This document shows positions 1-12,377 of a stretch of DNA of 64,000 nt, in pieces. Location of the stretch: NCBI GenBank assembly GCA_900312665.1, contig ONZQ02000011.1:1326459-1390458 (forward strand), given 5' to 3'. Made by a program: the position numbers and the translations under genes. Position 1 is the stretch's first letter, and each line of letters begins with the position of its first letter. Below the pieces are notes generated by a model. That model did no database searches, was not told the DNA's origin, and saw nothing but the letters and a program-made list of their open reading frames with translations. Source of the stretch: Cephalotrichum gorgonifer. Its lineage: Eukaryota; Ascomycota; Sordariomycetes; Microascales; Microascaceae.

Positions 1-32
1 GCCTCGAGCGACAGCAAATACGAGTAGAAGCA

Positions 33-1033
33 TTAGCTTACTACATACGCCTTCCCGCTACTTCCACACACATCCATCCAGCGCTCCACCTCCGCCTGCA
101 AAACAGCCATGCCGCCGTCCAACAACTGCATGAGCGGCTCACGCGCGTGCTCTCCCAGATGAACGTTCCAGCACTCTAGTATAAGCTTATTAATGTTCAA
201 TTTGGCGGTTCCGTTCTGGATGCACCGTCGCATGACCTCGGGCGTAAAGTCGTTCGTGCCATGCAGCGCCATCCCGACTCGACCTGCGATCTGCCTATTC
301 ACATCCGCCAGCCGCTGGTAGTCGAGTTGGGGGCCCGCCGGCCCGTAGTCGCCGTGGATGTTCCCTATGCTCGGTGCGAGGAGGTCGACTTCTGCGGCAA
401 GGAAATCCTCCACTTCCTCAGGCGTGGTGAAGAGTGCTTGTAACCCAAGTCAGCCCTCGCCCAGGCGGTGGTTGCTCGAAAGTATCTTTCTCACCTTCTA
501 GGGACCCTGTGTCCGCAATGCCTTCTTCCCCACCGTTAATGCGCCCGCTCTCAGCCTCGACAGCGATGCCGTTCTCATGGCAGAATCGAGTCAATATCTT
601 CGTCTTTGCTAGGTTCTCGTCATGGTCATAATGACTCATGTCTACCATTATGGAATCAAAGGGTAGATTTGCTGCAATATCGCGAATCTGGCCTTCATCT
701 TGCGCATGGTCTAGGTGTAGGGAGAGGGGAACAGTGGCCGACTTGACTGCAGCAGCAGCGGCCCATGCTAGCGTTGGGAGTTGTTTGACTGTTGAGGGAA
801 ACAGTTGGAGGATGAGGGGTGAGCGTTTGGCTTCAGCGGCGCGAACGAGGGCGGTTAGGTGTTCGATGTTGTAGCTGGGCGGAACGCGTGAGCAAAGGTC
901 TTTGAGGATTAGGATCTCCACAGAGTGAAGCGACTCACCAGATGATGGCCAGAACGCCATACTCACCCTCTGTTGCTGAGCGGAGGATCTGCAAGGTGCG
1001 GTTCCGAGCCCGGCTTTCGGGCCAGGTCCCCAT
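33..1033 (-). CDS. Class II fructose/ketose-bisphosphate aldolase family protein, 3 exons
   Basis: Zn-dependent aldolase family that condenses or cleaves a ketose bisphosphate to dihydroxyacetone phosphate plus an aldehyde, probably cytosolic. Model: exons 1033..939, 874..495 and 436..33, 879 nt, 292 aa, close to the usual ~285-300 aa of FbaA/GatY-like enzymes. The N-terminus reads NRTLQILRSATEGEYGV, as at the start of the family barrel. The first intron joins TG|C to give ...AIICYNIEHLTALVRAAEA. Expected metal and active-site positions are visible: LHLDHAQD (Asp87/His88), GNIHGDYGP (His187) and ALHGTN (His218). Intron 1 (938..875) is GT..CAG. Intron 2 (494..437) is GTGAGA..ACAAG, and its AAG acceptor is forced because reading through hits a stop. 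It is divergent from the DHA synthase gene. Exact substrate (fructose, tagatose or another phosphate) cannot be told from sequence alone. Confidence 0.88.
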
Positions 1034-1686
1034 GTCGTAAATAATTTCGGGTCGTTATGGATTAGCCTTGATTGGTGAGCAGTACGAATGTCAACCTGGA
1101 GTGGCAGAAGCCGGGTTATTTGTGGCTTGCACTCCGGAGATATATCGCCTCGCCCCGAGCGCGGAAGGTTCGTAACTATCCGACCTACGTTGGTGCATGG
1201 ATTCTTAGCGGTGGACCTCGAGACGAGGGCCTGGGTTGTGCCTCGAAGCGAGGGGCGGCCCGCCCACTCCTCCACTAATTCCACTAGTACCCCATGAGAC
1301 CTTGCGCTCTCCTCCGCTCCCCGCAGAGTCGCTTCCTGCTCTTGATTGAGGTCGCTCTGAACCTGTCGCAGAACCTGATGCGCGCCAAATCGAATTCGCA
1401 TCGAGCTCGTTTACGGCTGATTTAGCGTCATGCGAGTTCAATCCGTCTCGGATCGGGGATGTGTGTTGATCAATGACGCGTTGTCGCCGAGGACCACACA
1501 TTGAACTAATACAGCTCCAACGTAGAATAGAGTCGCCGCAAGTATATGTAATACGGGAGTATAAGGGCTCACAATCCGCTCTACATCTGCCACTTCTACG
1601 TCTTCTACTGCAAAACCACTACCTAGTGCAACAACAAATCCTTCTTTGCAAATTGACCTAAGCTGGACATCTCATAAGTGCTCGCC
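1034..1686. promoter_or_regulatory. Shared divergent intergenic region of the aldolase and DHA synthase genes
   Basis: About 650 bp separates two start codons facing away from each other, so it should carry both promoters. ORFs that can be read here are continuations of the wrong aldolase frame. I see no clear TATA box or named operator. Co-regulation of the pair is an inference from layout only. Confidence 0.5.
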
Positions 1687-4220
1687 ATGGCTCCCTCATT
1701 AGAGTTATATGAGAATGGCGTCAAAGATTTGCCCATCAAGGCCCTCACGGCCAATGCGCAGGGCATCCCTACTGTTGCCAGCGTTGAGGTCGAAAGTCCG
1801 GAGAAGCATGACAGGGTGCTGGCCGTGTTTAGGGCGTTCATCGCTGATCTCTGCCAGCAGTTCAATGGTGGTCACCCAGGGTATGAGATTCCATGCACCG
1901 TATTCGACTCAAGTTCTTTCCATGACTGACTTTTGCATCGTTACATCATTCAGGTCCGCGATGGGCATGGCCGCCATCGGCATCGCCCTATACAAGTATG
2001 TGATGAGGTACTCCCCCAAGAATTGCAACTATTTCAACCGGGACCGCTTTGTTCTATCCAATGGTAAGCCACCTATCTCTATTCTACGTGAATCATGGGG
2101 GTCTTTGGCTAACGATAGAGAAATATCATAGGACATGCCTGCCTTTGGCAGTATCTCTTCATGCATCTAGTCGGCGTCAAGAGCATGACGCTCCAGCAGC
2201 TGAAGTCCTACCATTCAAGTAGGACCGACTCAATCTGCCCCGGTCATCCGGAAATCGAGAACGAGGGGGTCGAGGTTACCACGGGCCCCCTCGGCCAAGG
2301 TGTCGCTAATGCCGTCGGTCTCGCGATGGCCACAAAGAACCTAGCCGCGATGTACAACAAGCCCGGATGCGAGGTGGTGAACAACATGACATGGTGTATG
2401 ATTGGTGACGCATGCCTTCAAGAGGGCGTCGGCCTGGAGGCGGTCTCGCTTGCCGGCCACTGGAGGCTTAATAACCTCTGTGTCATCTATGACAATAATT
2501 CTATTACCTGCGATGGGACGGCGGATGTTGCGAATACAGAGGATATGAACGCCAAGATGCGGGCTACGGGGTGGAACGTCCTGGATGTGCATGATGGAAA
2601 CTCCGATGTGCCTGGTAAGTCCACCTTGAGCTACCCCCTTCCTCCTACCTCCACCCTATTCCGGTACCGAGCCCATTTGATGGTAGCCTTCGAGGGGTCT
2701 CTCATCTAACTTCTCACTAAATAGCAATTGTAAACGCCCTGATGGCCGCCCGTACGAGCGATAAGCCCACCTTCATCAACATCCGCACGACTATCGGCTT
2801 TGGGTCCTCCAAGGCCGGAAATGCGAAAACGCACGGTGCTGCCCTAGGCGTCGACGACGTCGCCAACATCAAAAAGTCGTTCGGCCTCAGTACCGATGAG
2901 CACTTCTCCATCCCAAACGACGTGTACGAATTCTTCGCGGATGTTGCCGGCCGCGGTGAGGAGCACGAGGCGGAGTGGGCTGCTACTCTACAGAAATATA
3001 AGGACGAACACCGCGATCTCGCTCAGGAGTTCGGCCTCCGTGTGGCTGGCAGGATGCCTGCGGACTGGAAGCAGTGCATACTCCCCAAAGACCAGCTGCC
3101 AACAGATCCCACGCCATCGCGGAAGTCAGCTGGGTTCATGACGAACCTCCTAGGCGAGAAGGTCAACAGTTTTCTGATCGGCACGGCGGATCTCACCCCT
3201 TCGTGTCATGTAGCTTTTAACAACAAAGTCGACTTCCAATCTGTAAGCTCAACGGTACCCCCTTCACTGTCAAAAGTCTTGAAGTAGCTAACACAGGGGT
3301 AGCCCGATCTCCGTACTGCATGCGGCTTAGACGGAGACTACAGCGGTCGATACATCCACTACGGTATCCGCGAACACGCCATGTGCGCCATATCCAACGG
3401 CCTGGCCGCCTTCAACAAGGGAACCTTCGTCCCACTCACCAGCACATTCTTCATGTTCTACCTCTACGCCGCACCTGCCGTCAGAATGGCAGCCCTCCAG
3501 GGGCTACAGCAGATCCATATTGCTACGCATGACAGCATAGGTACCGGCGAGGACGGTCCGACGCATCAGCCCATTGCCCTGCCCGCGCTCTATCGCGCCA
3601 TGCCGAATACGCTGTATATCAGACCATGCGACTCTGAGGAGGTGGCGGGTGCCTTCGTCGCTGCCCTTGAGGCTACGGAGACGCCGACGATTATATCACT
3701 CTCGAGGCAGGCGCTCACGCAGTATCCGAAGTACTCTTCGCGTGAGGGTGTGGGGAAAGGGGCGTATGTTTTCACGGAGGCCGAGGGCGGGGACTTTGAT
3801 GTGACCCTGATTGGGGTCGGCTCAGAGATGTGCTACGCTATGCAGACGAGGGACTTACTTCTCGAGAAGTATGGGATTAGGGCGCGCGTGGTGTCATTCC
3901 CCTGTACTAGGCTGTTTGAGCAACAGTCGAGGGACTATAAGCAGTCAGTTCTGAAGCAACAGTCCGGGAAGCCGGCTGTAGTGATCGAGGCGTACGCTGC
4001 GAATGGGTGGGAGAGGTATGCCGACGCCGCGGTTTCGATGAGGAGGTTTGGGAAGAGTCTGCCCTCTAAGTCTGCCTATGCGTACTTCGGGTTCGGGGCC
4101 GAGGTAATTGCCCCGAAGATTAAGGCGCTTGTGGAGGAGGTTAGGAGGGATGGCGTTGGGATATTAAGGGGAGACTTTAGGGATCTCAGCGGGGCGCTGG
4201 GGGTTGGGTTTGAGCACTAG
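1687..4220 (+). CDS. Dihydroxyacetone synthase-type transketolase, 5 exons
   Basis: Thiamine-diphosphate enzyme moving a two-carbon ketol unit. DHA synthase (EC 2.2.1.3) uses xylulose 5-phosphate and formaldehyde to give DHA and glyceraldehyde 3-phosphate. Exons 1687..1880, 1954..2063, 2132..2614, 2725..3242 and 3303..4220 give 2223 nt and 740 aa. Introns end CAG, TAG, TAG and TAG. Visible landmarks: GGHPG at the end of exon 1, TTGPLGQG (~151-158), the ThDP motif GDACLQEG (~193-200) followed by LNNLCVIYDNN, and GIREHAM (~456) with the catalytic Glu. The NSITCDG segment and following ANTEDMNAKMRA resemble DHA synthases more than ordinary transketolase, which is the basis for the subfamily call. 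The C-terminus (VGFEH) lacks the peroxisomal SKL-like signal of methylotrophic yeast enzymes, so it is probably cytosolic. Plain transketolase remains possible. Confidence 0.88.
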
Positions 4221-5117
4221 GGACGAAAAGTACCCTGGAAATATTCCCAAGATAACAAATACGAGGGCATCGCACTAGGCGAGGTATGAAGGTCTTCGAA
4301 GCTCCTAGATATATCAATATCTCGGTGACACTCATCTTTTTGAGTAATGATAGTGACGAGCCGCATTCTTTAGTATTCAGAAATTACCAATCAGAGCCAT
4401 AATCTTCTGGATTTCGCCCCGAACTACCCTCAACCCGACCTCTCCTCACTGCCGGAAATCCTGGTCGTTACAATAGGATATAGATATTATATCTATGGAG
4501 ATTGAGCAAACAATGTTGTATTGTATATCAGTGGCCGGCAGAGCTGTTGGAATATTCCCGATATAGAACTTGCAATGGCAGGCTCTAATACATCCTCTAA
4601 GAATGCAAGATAGGCCTCAGATAGTGTTGACATGCAGTCTGGTCTAGAAGTATGTACCATTTGATGTATTAATCCGCCGCTCACAGGGCCTCTCCGGGCC
4701 CGCCTCGGCCCCTCCCCCCCCCTTTTTCCCTCCATCCTTCCCTCGGGTTAAGGGTTCGGCTATCAACACTCCGTACACAGTTAGAAGCGCGAGACTTCCA
4801 AGTCCTCAGCAGCCACGGCGCAAGCGCTCCGAGCATCCCACGGGCGAATGGACGGCCGCGTCCCATAAGACGCCCGCATCCCGCATCTCGAATCTCAATC
4901 GCTCCTCCTCTACCGCGAGGCGGCCGGCGGGCCTCCACAACGGCATCCTTAGCCCACTCGACGGCCTGTAAGGCGGCCGCGGCCCCCTCCCCCCCCAACC
5001 CAAAAACCCGCACCACACCCGCTCAGGGCGCTCTCCAAAATTGCTATTTAGGTGAACAAGGAAGAGAGAAACTTGAGACCCTGCGGTGTCCCCACTGCGG
5101 GAGAGCGGAAAGCCCTT

Positions 5118-5184
5118 GCCTTGATGTAGTTTCGCGTTAAGACCTTCTAGCATCCTAGATTTATAGCATATGCAGGACTAGATA
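5118..5184. repeat. Dispersed repeat, copy 1
   Basis: About 67 bp that resemble 18068..18135 in the same orientation. The best conserved core is TAGCATYCTAGATTTA followed by TATGYAGGACTAGA, where Y marks C/T differences between copies. It may be the end of a mobile element or a shared gene relic; no terminal inverted repeat or target duplication is evident. Confidence 0.5.
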
Positions 5185-5569
5185 AATAGATGCTCAGCAA
5201 AGTGAACGAGTTAGCTTATAAAGAAATGATAATAGTAGGCTGTCTTGCAGACAATGCGATACTCCAGAGCGCGTCGGCAAACAAGTTTCCGAACAGATGA
5301 TGCCCCCTCTCGTTCCAAGGACGCTTCTCCTCGGATATGGTACTCCCAGATACAGGGTACTAATATAGTGTTAAATGACGTCCCTAGTGGCAGTGGTCGT
5401 GGTGTTAGGCTTTGTCGAGTTAGCTATGAATAGTAAGAATAGTAGTGACAAGTATTGAAGTCTTTGTAGTGGAAAGTGAAATAGAGCCATTTAATTAAGG
5501 AAATATCCATAGGATATTTCTTGTTTCGACAATTATTATGGGTGGCCCAGTCCTCCGCCCGGAGGTACC

Positions 5570-5600
5570 CTGAATCATCTCCAGCGCAGTCAGATCATCC
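5570..5600. repeat. Short dispersed repeat shared with 7722..7750
   Basis: A segment of about 28 bp reading GAATCATCTCC then a GCRCAGTCAG-like core occurs here and again at 7722..7750. The following 7.86-7.92 kb stretch also resembles 9.83-9.89 kb (AATCTCGGAAACTCGGGACT versus AGTCTCCGAAAGTTGGGACT). These look like diverged copies of one repeat family; boundaries are uncertain. Confidence 0.35.
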
Positions 5601-8104
5601 ATGTATCTAAGGTGGAATATCAACCAGCTGTAGTTCCAGCTTATCAACGTGAATATGGGAGAAAGCTACGGCTGATCCTTCTCTTTGCACATTAGATGTA
5701 TCCGCTCAAAAGGCAGGTAGGACCGATTATCCACGCTAGGCATTTTGAAATACAAGCTGTTCACTCCCCCCAAAACGTTAAAGGTAAGACGTTACCTAGT
5801 CACTCAAGGGATATATGGCTATGATGCTAGGGGTGTTCTATATATGTGGTGATGGCGCCTTATCTAGGATAGAGTTAGGAATCCAAACTCCGACTGACCG
5901 GTATGGAACTGGTTGACCAAACCAGGTTGTCGACGTCGTCGGAATCTTGGGATTCTTCCATGACCAGGAATTACACATCTGATATGATGTCTCCCATAAC
6001 CGTATGTCGTGCAAGGAACGAATTCACAGCATAATACTATAGCTCGGGATAAAGCTGGAAGATCTGAAACCCTATAAAATTGGAGGTGTTGGCTCCCCAT
6101 ATTGGAAATTTCGGACATTCTCTCCTACGCCTACCATATGGGTCCCTGCGGCTACTGGACGCGGGTCTTCAACTTGAACGTTGCAGGTAAAGGTAAAGGT
6201 CTGGTGGCATTAACGTCATGTGCTTAGAGCTTAGATGGAGTACTTCGCAATAGAGGATGGGATTCCTGTCCACGGCTCTACTCGCCGCCCCGCCTTACTA
6301 CAGATATGGCAATGGCGAAGGAGCCCAGGGATGAGACAATATTGGCGTCGCAGGGAGGTAGTGATGCTTTTTGACTAGAACTACCAGTAAGTTATGGACG
6401 GCTGAGCATCTGGGACATGAAGAAACGTGCATGTATATAAGCTGGATATTCATTTGTTGGAGACCTGGGAAGAAGGAAAAGCAGGATCACGAACTGAGAT
6501 GCTTTTGGCCTATGCACTACCTTTCATTAAGGAGGCGGCTCTAGTAGACTTGTTTGGGGTGTCTCTAAGTGATAGCACCTCCCCCGCAACCCTGGCGAGA
6601 TTCTTCTACTAGCGAACGGGGTTGGGATCAGTGTCTAGTTCTTCAATAATAATATATATGTAGCTCTGACCCAGTCCCTCCCGTGTCAGCTCGTACGCAC
6701 ACAGAACGCGCGCGCGGCCCCGTCAGTCCGACTGGCCAGGCCGTCTCCGCCAGTATCTGGAGAACCTATGGCGATGTTATAGTGCTTTCGTCGTAAGGTA
6801 TATTTGATCCGGATGTACCCAGCAGGAGATGTGTATGGATACATAAAACTCAATCAAGGGACTCGTTGGCTTTGAGAACATCCGCGGGTGGCTATGTGCT
6901 GATGTCTCCGTTGGTTGGTGATCTTGGCTGTTTTCACGGCCCTATTAAACCACCCCTTCGCACTCTTAGATAGACCTTGCCTGATGTTTCTGGTCGTCTC
7001 GCACAATTTTCTTGCTCGATCATTCCTGAAGTATCCACATGGCCTTAAGCTTGGTGGCAAAGCTGAAGTTATACGACAAGGACCAGGAGGAGTATTTCCG
7101 GCTCTGTCTACACCCCACCCCGATACTCGCTTATCTTCGAATGGTGCGTTCCCAAAATAATCGAGATTGCGAGCCCAGATGATGCTCCTCGGGGCCCGGG
7201 ATGGGAATGTGCGAGTTCAATGTGCTTGGGTGGAGGTACTTTGCCCATGTACGGGGTTTAAATGTATTGCAGTCGATGAACTGACCATTCGGGATGGATA
7301 GCCTTTTTGTCGGTACTAGTAGTTGTCGCCACCGCGGGCAAATTAACAGTAATCGACTTCTCTGGGCAAACTCGGACTACGGCAACTCGCAATATGATCG
7401 TTAAGATCAGCGGAATGCTCTGGTGTAATGCGCGTGTGGCATTGTTGATGTTGGCATCACGGGGGTTGATCCTGGCACCAGTAACGTCTCTTCGTCCCCC
7501 AGTTCCCTTTTGGTGGGAAACGGGATTTCCAAGGGGTTCACCCACGAATTCGAAATCCTCACCAAATTTGGATTTTGGGGCTTCGGCTGAGACAACGTCC
7601 TGCCATCTGTTGACAGCATCGACATAAATGCTACAGATGTCCACATGGGGCTTGCTCGTGATTGTAGTCGGCAGTGTTAATAATTGGGAGGCGCAGTTTG
7701 GCCTCCCCCATTGGTAATGCTTCGAATCATCTCCGGCACAGTCAGCTCACCTCTGGAGCGGGGTGCCCTGAATATAACACGTCGGAAAGGGCGTATCTTC
7801 TAGTAGTGAAGTCTGTACAATTATTAGGTTTATCAGCTAGCGGGAACCAAGAACCTGGCAATTCCACGTGGGGAAACTTCCAATCTCGGAAACTCGGGAC
7901 TATCATATATGCCCTTCTATATGACTGTATTGATATATTCGAGCTTGATGCTGACAAAATCACCCTGTGTAACCTTTGAGGGCCTCGCGGTTTGCTATCG
8001 TGTATTCTGTGAACTAGTGTTAATAGACAGTCTATCCCGATAGGGTAGAAGCAGGAGACGTCCGAGTAGTGATATCCCTTCCGCGATTTCCGGGGTTAGC
8101 TCTA

Positions 8105-8386
8105 TTAGTTACCCCGTCCCGTTTCGTGGCGGGCCAGGTCGTTTCGGTACATTCGTGCCAGTCTCGGGAAATACCCTAGCCGGCCACTACGGCCGAGACA
8201 CAACCATGTCCAGGAATAGGCGTTGGATGTATAGTCTCCTAAGTATAGGCTGCAGCCTCCAGCGGAATTGGGAGAGATATTCGCGGCATAGGGGCAGATG
8301 AGTGTAATCTTCCCTAGCTTGACCCCCTGCTTCACAAGGCCGGCGATAAAGTCCATCGCGACGTCCTGGCTTGGTGTGTCCCCCAA
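8105..8386 (-). pseudogene. Relic of a UPF1-like SF1 helicase C-terminal domain
   Basis: The minus-strand frame contains DFIAGLVKQGVKLGKITLI followed by CPYAAN. This is the segment of UPF1/AAA_12-type helicases just before motif V (usually ...I.vitPYaaN...). Downstream, another frame gives PGHG, then a VSAVVAG-like string, where an intact protein would show a FQGxExD motif V. The frame changes and loss of the motif mean it is broken. No Walker A region was found upstream. It is unrelated in position to the intact DNA2 gene at 39.7 kb. Assignment rests on this one short stretch. Confidence 0.4.
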
Positions 8387-10423
8387 CTACTAGCCTGTAT
8401 CAACTTCTCCTAACTAACAGCAAACAAAGGTTCGAGCCTAAGTAGCGAGTCCTTGTCCTCGCGGTCAAAATTAGAATCAGCTGCTATATAGCTGTACTAT
8501 ATAGGAGTGTGGTGCATAGAGGTTCCTCCTGAGGCTGTAGCAGGTCATAGGATACATCTTCCTACGGCTTATTGGATTCTAGGTTGAGAAGTAGCATATC
8601 CATGGCAGGGTACCTTGAGTACAAGATCTTGATAGAAGTAGCGCCTTGAGCTGATAGGAGGTGCAAGTGATTGTTAGAGTCAGTATGTAGCAGGACTCCG
8701 TCCCATACAGAGAAGCTCATCTGACACAGCCACGTCGAAAAGAGTCTACCGTTCACTCACCTTGCTGATGTCTATTGTTGCCTTGGCTTGGTTTTATGAC
8801 GGACTTAGAGGAGAGCCTACCTAGTAGCCCTTCCACAAAATTATGTGGTGCAGGCAACAGAGGCATGTCACTGCCTTCCCTACCACCCCCGCAGCCCGGC
8901 CAACCTCACTGGACTATCGTTATCCCAGCCGCTCGGAATGCGAATAAACCCGGTCTAGAAGGAGAGAAGAAAAGGGCCCCTTATCCACACACTATCAGGC
9001 TCTCGTCGGGATCATGGACAGGCGGCTTTTTCAGTGGTACAGTACTCGAAGCCCCCATTGTTGTCCATATTCCCTGGCCCCGTAGTAGTTTCTGACGGCT
9101 ACCTTGGTGTTCTGGGAGCTCAGGTCTGCGACTCTGGCGATGGAGGTCATCATGTCATGTCTGGATTCTGCACTTCTGGTAATGGAGGGCTCATATCCTA
9201 GAAGGGAACATTGTGGTACATGTTCCAAACTCTCCACCCGCCTCTCCGAGGTATCGTGAGAGATTACCGTAGGTTGTCCAGTAGCATGATCCCGGTCTAT
9301 AGCTCCTAATGGGGCAGAGTTCTTTACTAGCAGCTACTTCTGGATTGTTACTCGGGACACTGGAAATCATAATCAACCAAACACTAGCACGTGCTCAAGA
9401 ACCGAGCCTTTCTTCCCTTCTCATCTCGTGAAATTTCAATTCTCAAGATAATCTCTAGGAATTCTCGAAACCTCGCATGCTAGATACCATGCCGGAAGAT
9501 CCCACCAGCAGTCTGTGAATGCTGCACACTTGTGGACATCTGCTCACCACAATATACTGATTCTCAGTCAGACATTATCTAGATTCCGCCATGAATTAAA
9601 ATACAAAATCGATATCCGCCTTGACTTGGGCGAAAGAACAGACAGTCCTGTATCCCGCTCGGATTCTGGGATGGAAGTGGAAGGCTCGGCAGTGGTCTTA
9701 TATCTTCCCGAACGGCCCAGTCGGATTCCTCGTTGGTTAGGGCCAATATGGGCAGCCTCGAAGCCTGTTCAATTTTTCTACCAGCTGGTGGTTTCGAGCG
9801 AGTTAGTAGGATCTGGTGAAGGTCACGACGCAGGGACCAGTCATATGGAAATGTCCAGTCTCCGAAAGTTGGGACTACAAACTGCCCACTGTGAAAGGTA
9901 GTAGTAAGAGTAAAGGATTGTGCCATAGCGGACTATAGGACATCAATATGAAGAAAACAAATGCTCTGGAAGTTTAAGAGAAATACCCTTCTGATATGAT
10001 GGGATGGGGCATTGCTACTCGGTAGTATAAGTTGAGTAGAAAATAAAACGCGAGTTTCTCTTCAGTGTTGTGATCCGTACTTGTTTCTCCCCTACGCGAC
10101 GACGACTTCTAGTCATTATTTGATACGTACTGGTCAATTGCAGGAAATGGATGCCAAGTGCGTGCAAAAAAGCGGAACAGGACGTGTATTTCCAGAGGAG
10201 AAACTTGTCTTCTGCCACTAATGTGACAACGAAATCCCGCTCAGACGAACATACATGTATATAATAAAGGAGTGATGGAAAATAGTAAGTGGCCGGTACA
10301 CTGCTTCTATTAATATTGTTATTGGCCCTAGCCTTAATTCTCACTATACCTTTACTAAGACTACTAGCCATATCTCCTCCTTATACCCCTTTCTAGCCTC
10401 CCAAGCCACTATAGAAATATGTT

Positions 10424-10576
10424 ATATACTCTCCGGACAGGAATTCATGTACAAGTCCTAAGGGTGCCTAAGCGAACTTTCACTGGCAGAAAAGATTTGC
10501 GTATATCTCTCCGGGCAGGAATTCATGTACAAGCCCCAAGGGTGTCTAAGGGAGCCTCGCTGGTAAGAGGAATGAA
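10424..10576. repeat. Imperfect tandem duplication, 78 bp period, two copies
   Basis: The string GGAATTCATGTACAAG occurs at 10440 and again 78 bp later, with the flanks (CTCTCCGGRCAG before, GGGTGYCTAAG after) also shared. Copies differ mainly by transitions. No coding meaning is visible. Confidence 0.75.
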
Positions 10577-11505
10577 CTGTTCTTGAAGGAACAGAGTCGG
10601 ACGGGCTTCCTGCGCGGTAATAATGTCCAGTCATATCGATCTCCAGGAGGCTCAAGATACTAGACGGGAGCCGACATCCGTTACCAGCAAGGAATCAGGA
10701 GAACCTGTGTGTTTTCCCCTCCGTCTACCCTACGGTTGGCCCCACGCGCCATGAACCAATAAACCAGTTTAGTAAGACTATCGGCCGACTAGCAGCCCAG
10801 GCAAGGACGTTCCAGTCGGGCTCCATACATGCAAGAGGCCGGCGAGTATCATGGATCGCCCGGGCCTGCTCCGATTTGAACCGTTCAATCCCTTTCTAGA
10901 AACGACGGTAATTCGTCAAGCACAACTGTACTTTTCAAAGGTAATGTGCACCATCGATCCTGCCTGAGTCGGTGTTAGGAGTCGGCACCTCGTTGAACCT
11001 TCTAAGGGCAAGCCGTTGTGCGCCAGTCCTCCCCGCCATTATGAATTGGCGACAACTAGAAACGATAATATTATTATTTTTAAAGTCAGTACTACATATA
11101 CTGCTTATTCCAATATAACTAAGCCCTTTGTATGGTCGCTGATCAGGAGTATGACGACCCGGCTTGAAAGGGAGTTTTCTCAACCCCCCAAATGCGGGCA
11201 AAGATTCAACACGCTCGGGGCCGAGTATTTCTCGAGCGAAACCCATGCATGCTTCAGAACTTTCCCGCATAGATCAATCCACTCCGTTGTGGTGTGCCGG
11301 CGGTCAAGCTCAGGTGGGCCGCTGATGCGCTCCTCAACATTGTCTGTCAAGTATGCCAAGCTCATCGGGCCCCCTTGGAGACACATATCCCATGTCTTAA
11401 CGACTGGGGCATCCCCATGGATAGCTGCAAGGTGAGTAAGTTTGGACTGAGGTATACCGGGATGTCTGAAAGTTCATCCTCGTCCGGGGGGAGGCGACCT
11501 ACTGC

Positions 11506-11620
11506 CTACAGGCGAGACAGCGCGCCTGGCACGACATTGAGCTCTCGCTTGCGGTGGACCAGTTTGAAGTCGAACTGGGAGATGAATTTAAACGAATATA
11601 GAAGCTTCTTGTCCCAATTG
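11506..11620 (-). mobile_element. Ty3/gypsy retrotransposon fragment, end of RNase H domain
   Basis: The minus-strand frame reads FKFISQFDFKLVHRKRELNV and then VPGALSRL before a stop at 11506..11508. This matches the C-terminal end of the RNase H domain of fungal Ty3/gypsy Pol (typical ending ...VvpDALSRL), here with Gly replacing the usual Asp. No integrase could be read after it. It lies about 800 bp beyond another RNase H relic on the same strand, too far for one intact domain, so it is a second copy or a separated fragment. Confidence 0.6.
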
Positions 11621-12377
11621 GCACGGGCCGTTGGATGGACCGGAACGTGACGTGGTACCTTATGCCTTTCCGGCCGACGGCGCTGTCCTTATCGGAGCTA
11701 CGCCGAAGTTCGACAACACTCGAATGACGTGCCACTAGTATGCCCACCTCGCGAAATCCTTCCCAAGCGCGAGTGGTTAGCGAAGTAGAAATATTCCTCG
11801 AGGAACATGTATGATAATGCTTTCCGTAATGGACATGGTGAACAGATATCTAGGAGGAGGTGGAGGGGGGAGATCATCCTATATCAGCGATACCATAGTT
11901 ATCTAGTAGATGGCTTATAGACCATAACTTTATGTATCCTGATCCTCATCTGCTGCTCCTGGTGCAAGTATGTATATGTGGTTTTCTGTGAGTGTGTATT
12001 GTTGGTAGATCCCAGGCTGAAAGAGAAGAGGCCTGGGTTGATGTATCTAAATTTCTCAAGGTACGATAATCCATCGTACAACCAACGACAGTTTGTATAT
12101 GCTTCCTACCTCTAGCAAATACCCGTCGTTGCGGGAAACTGGTCAGTCCAGACAGTGCTGTCACTGTCCTACTCGTGCAGGGGAGTAAAGAGTCATTTGG
12201 ATGACCATCGAGTGCTTGTTTGGCGTTTTCCTGCTGTAGGTGCCGAATTATTATACATAAGCTGTTGATCTGGCTTCAAGCATTCCATTCAATTGACGTA
12301 TGCCTGGAGGACACACTCGAGGAAGAGTGAAATCTCGTCCTGAGCGTTTCATGTTCGAATTACATGCTTTCTTCATG

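Noticed and set aside
4681..5153. GC-rich minus-strand frames of 111-115 residues
   Set aside because: Arg/Gly/Pro-rich composition follows from the base composition; overlapping frames are equally open.
7258..7644. 128-residue minus-strand frame
   Set aside because: No recognisable motifs, opposite strand equally open; treated as chance.
10860..10900. tRNA-like T-loop string GGTTCAAATC on the minus strand
   Set aside because: The flanking 5 bp T-stem does not pair and there is no A box or acceptor stem at the right distance.
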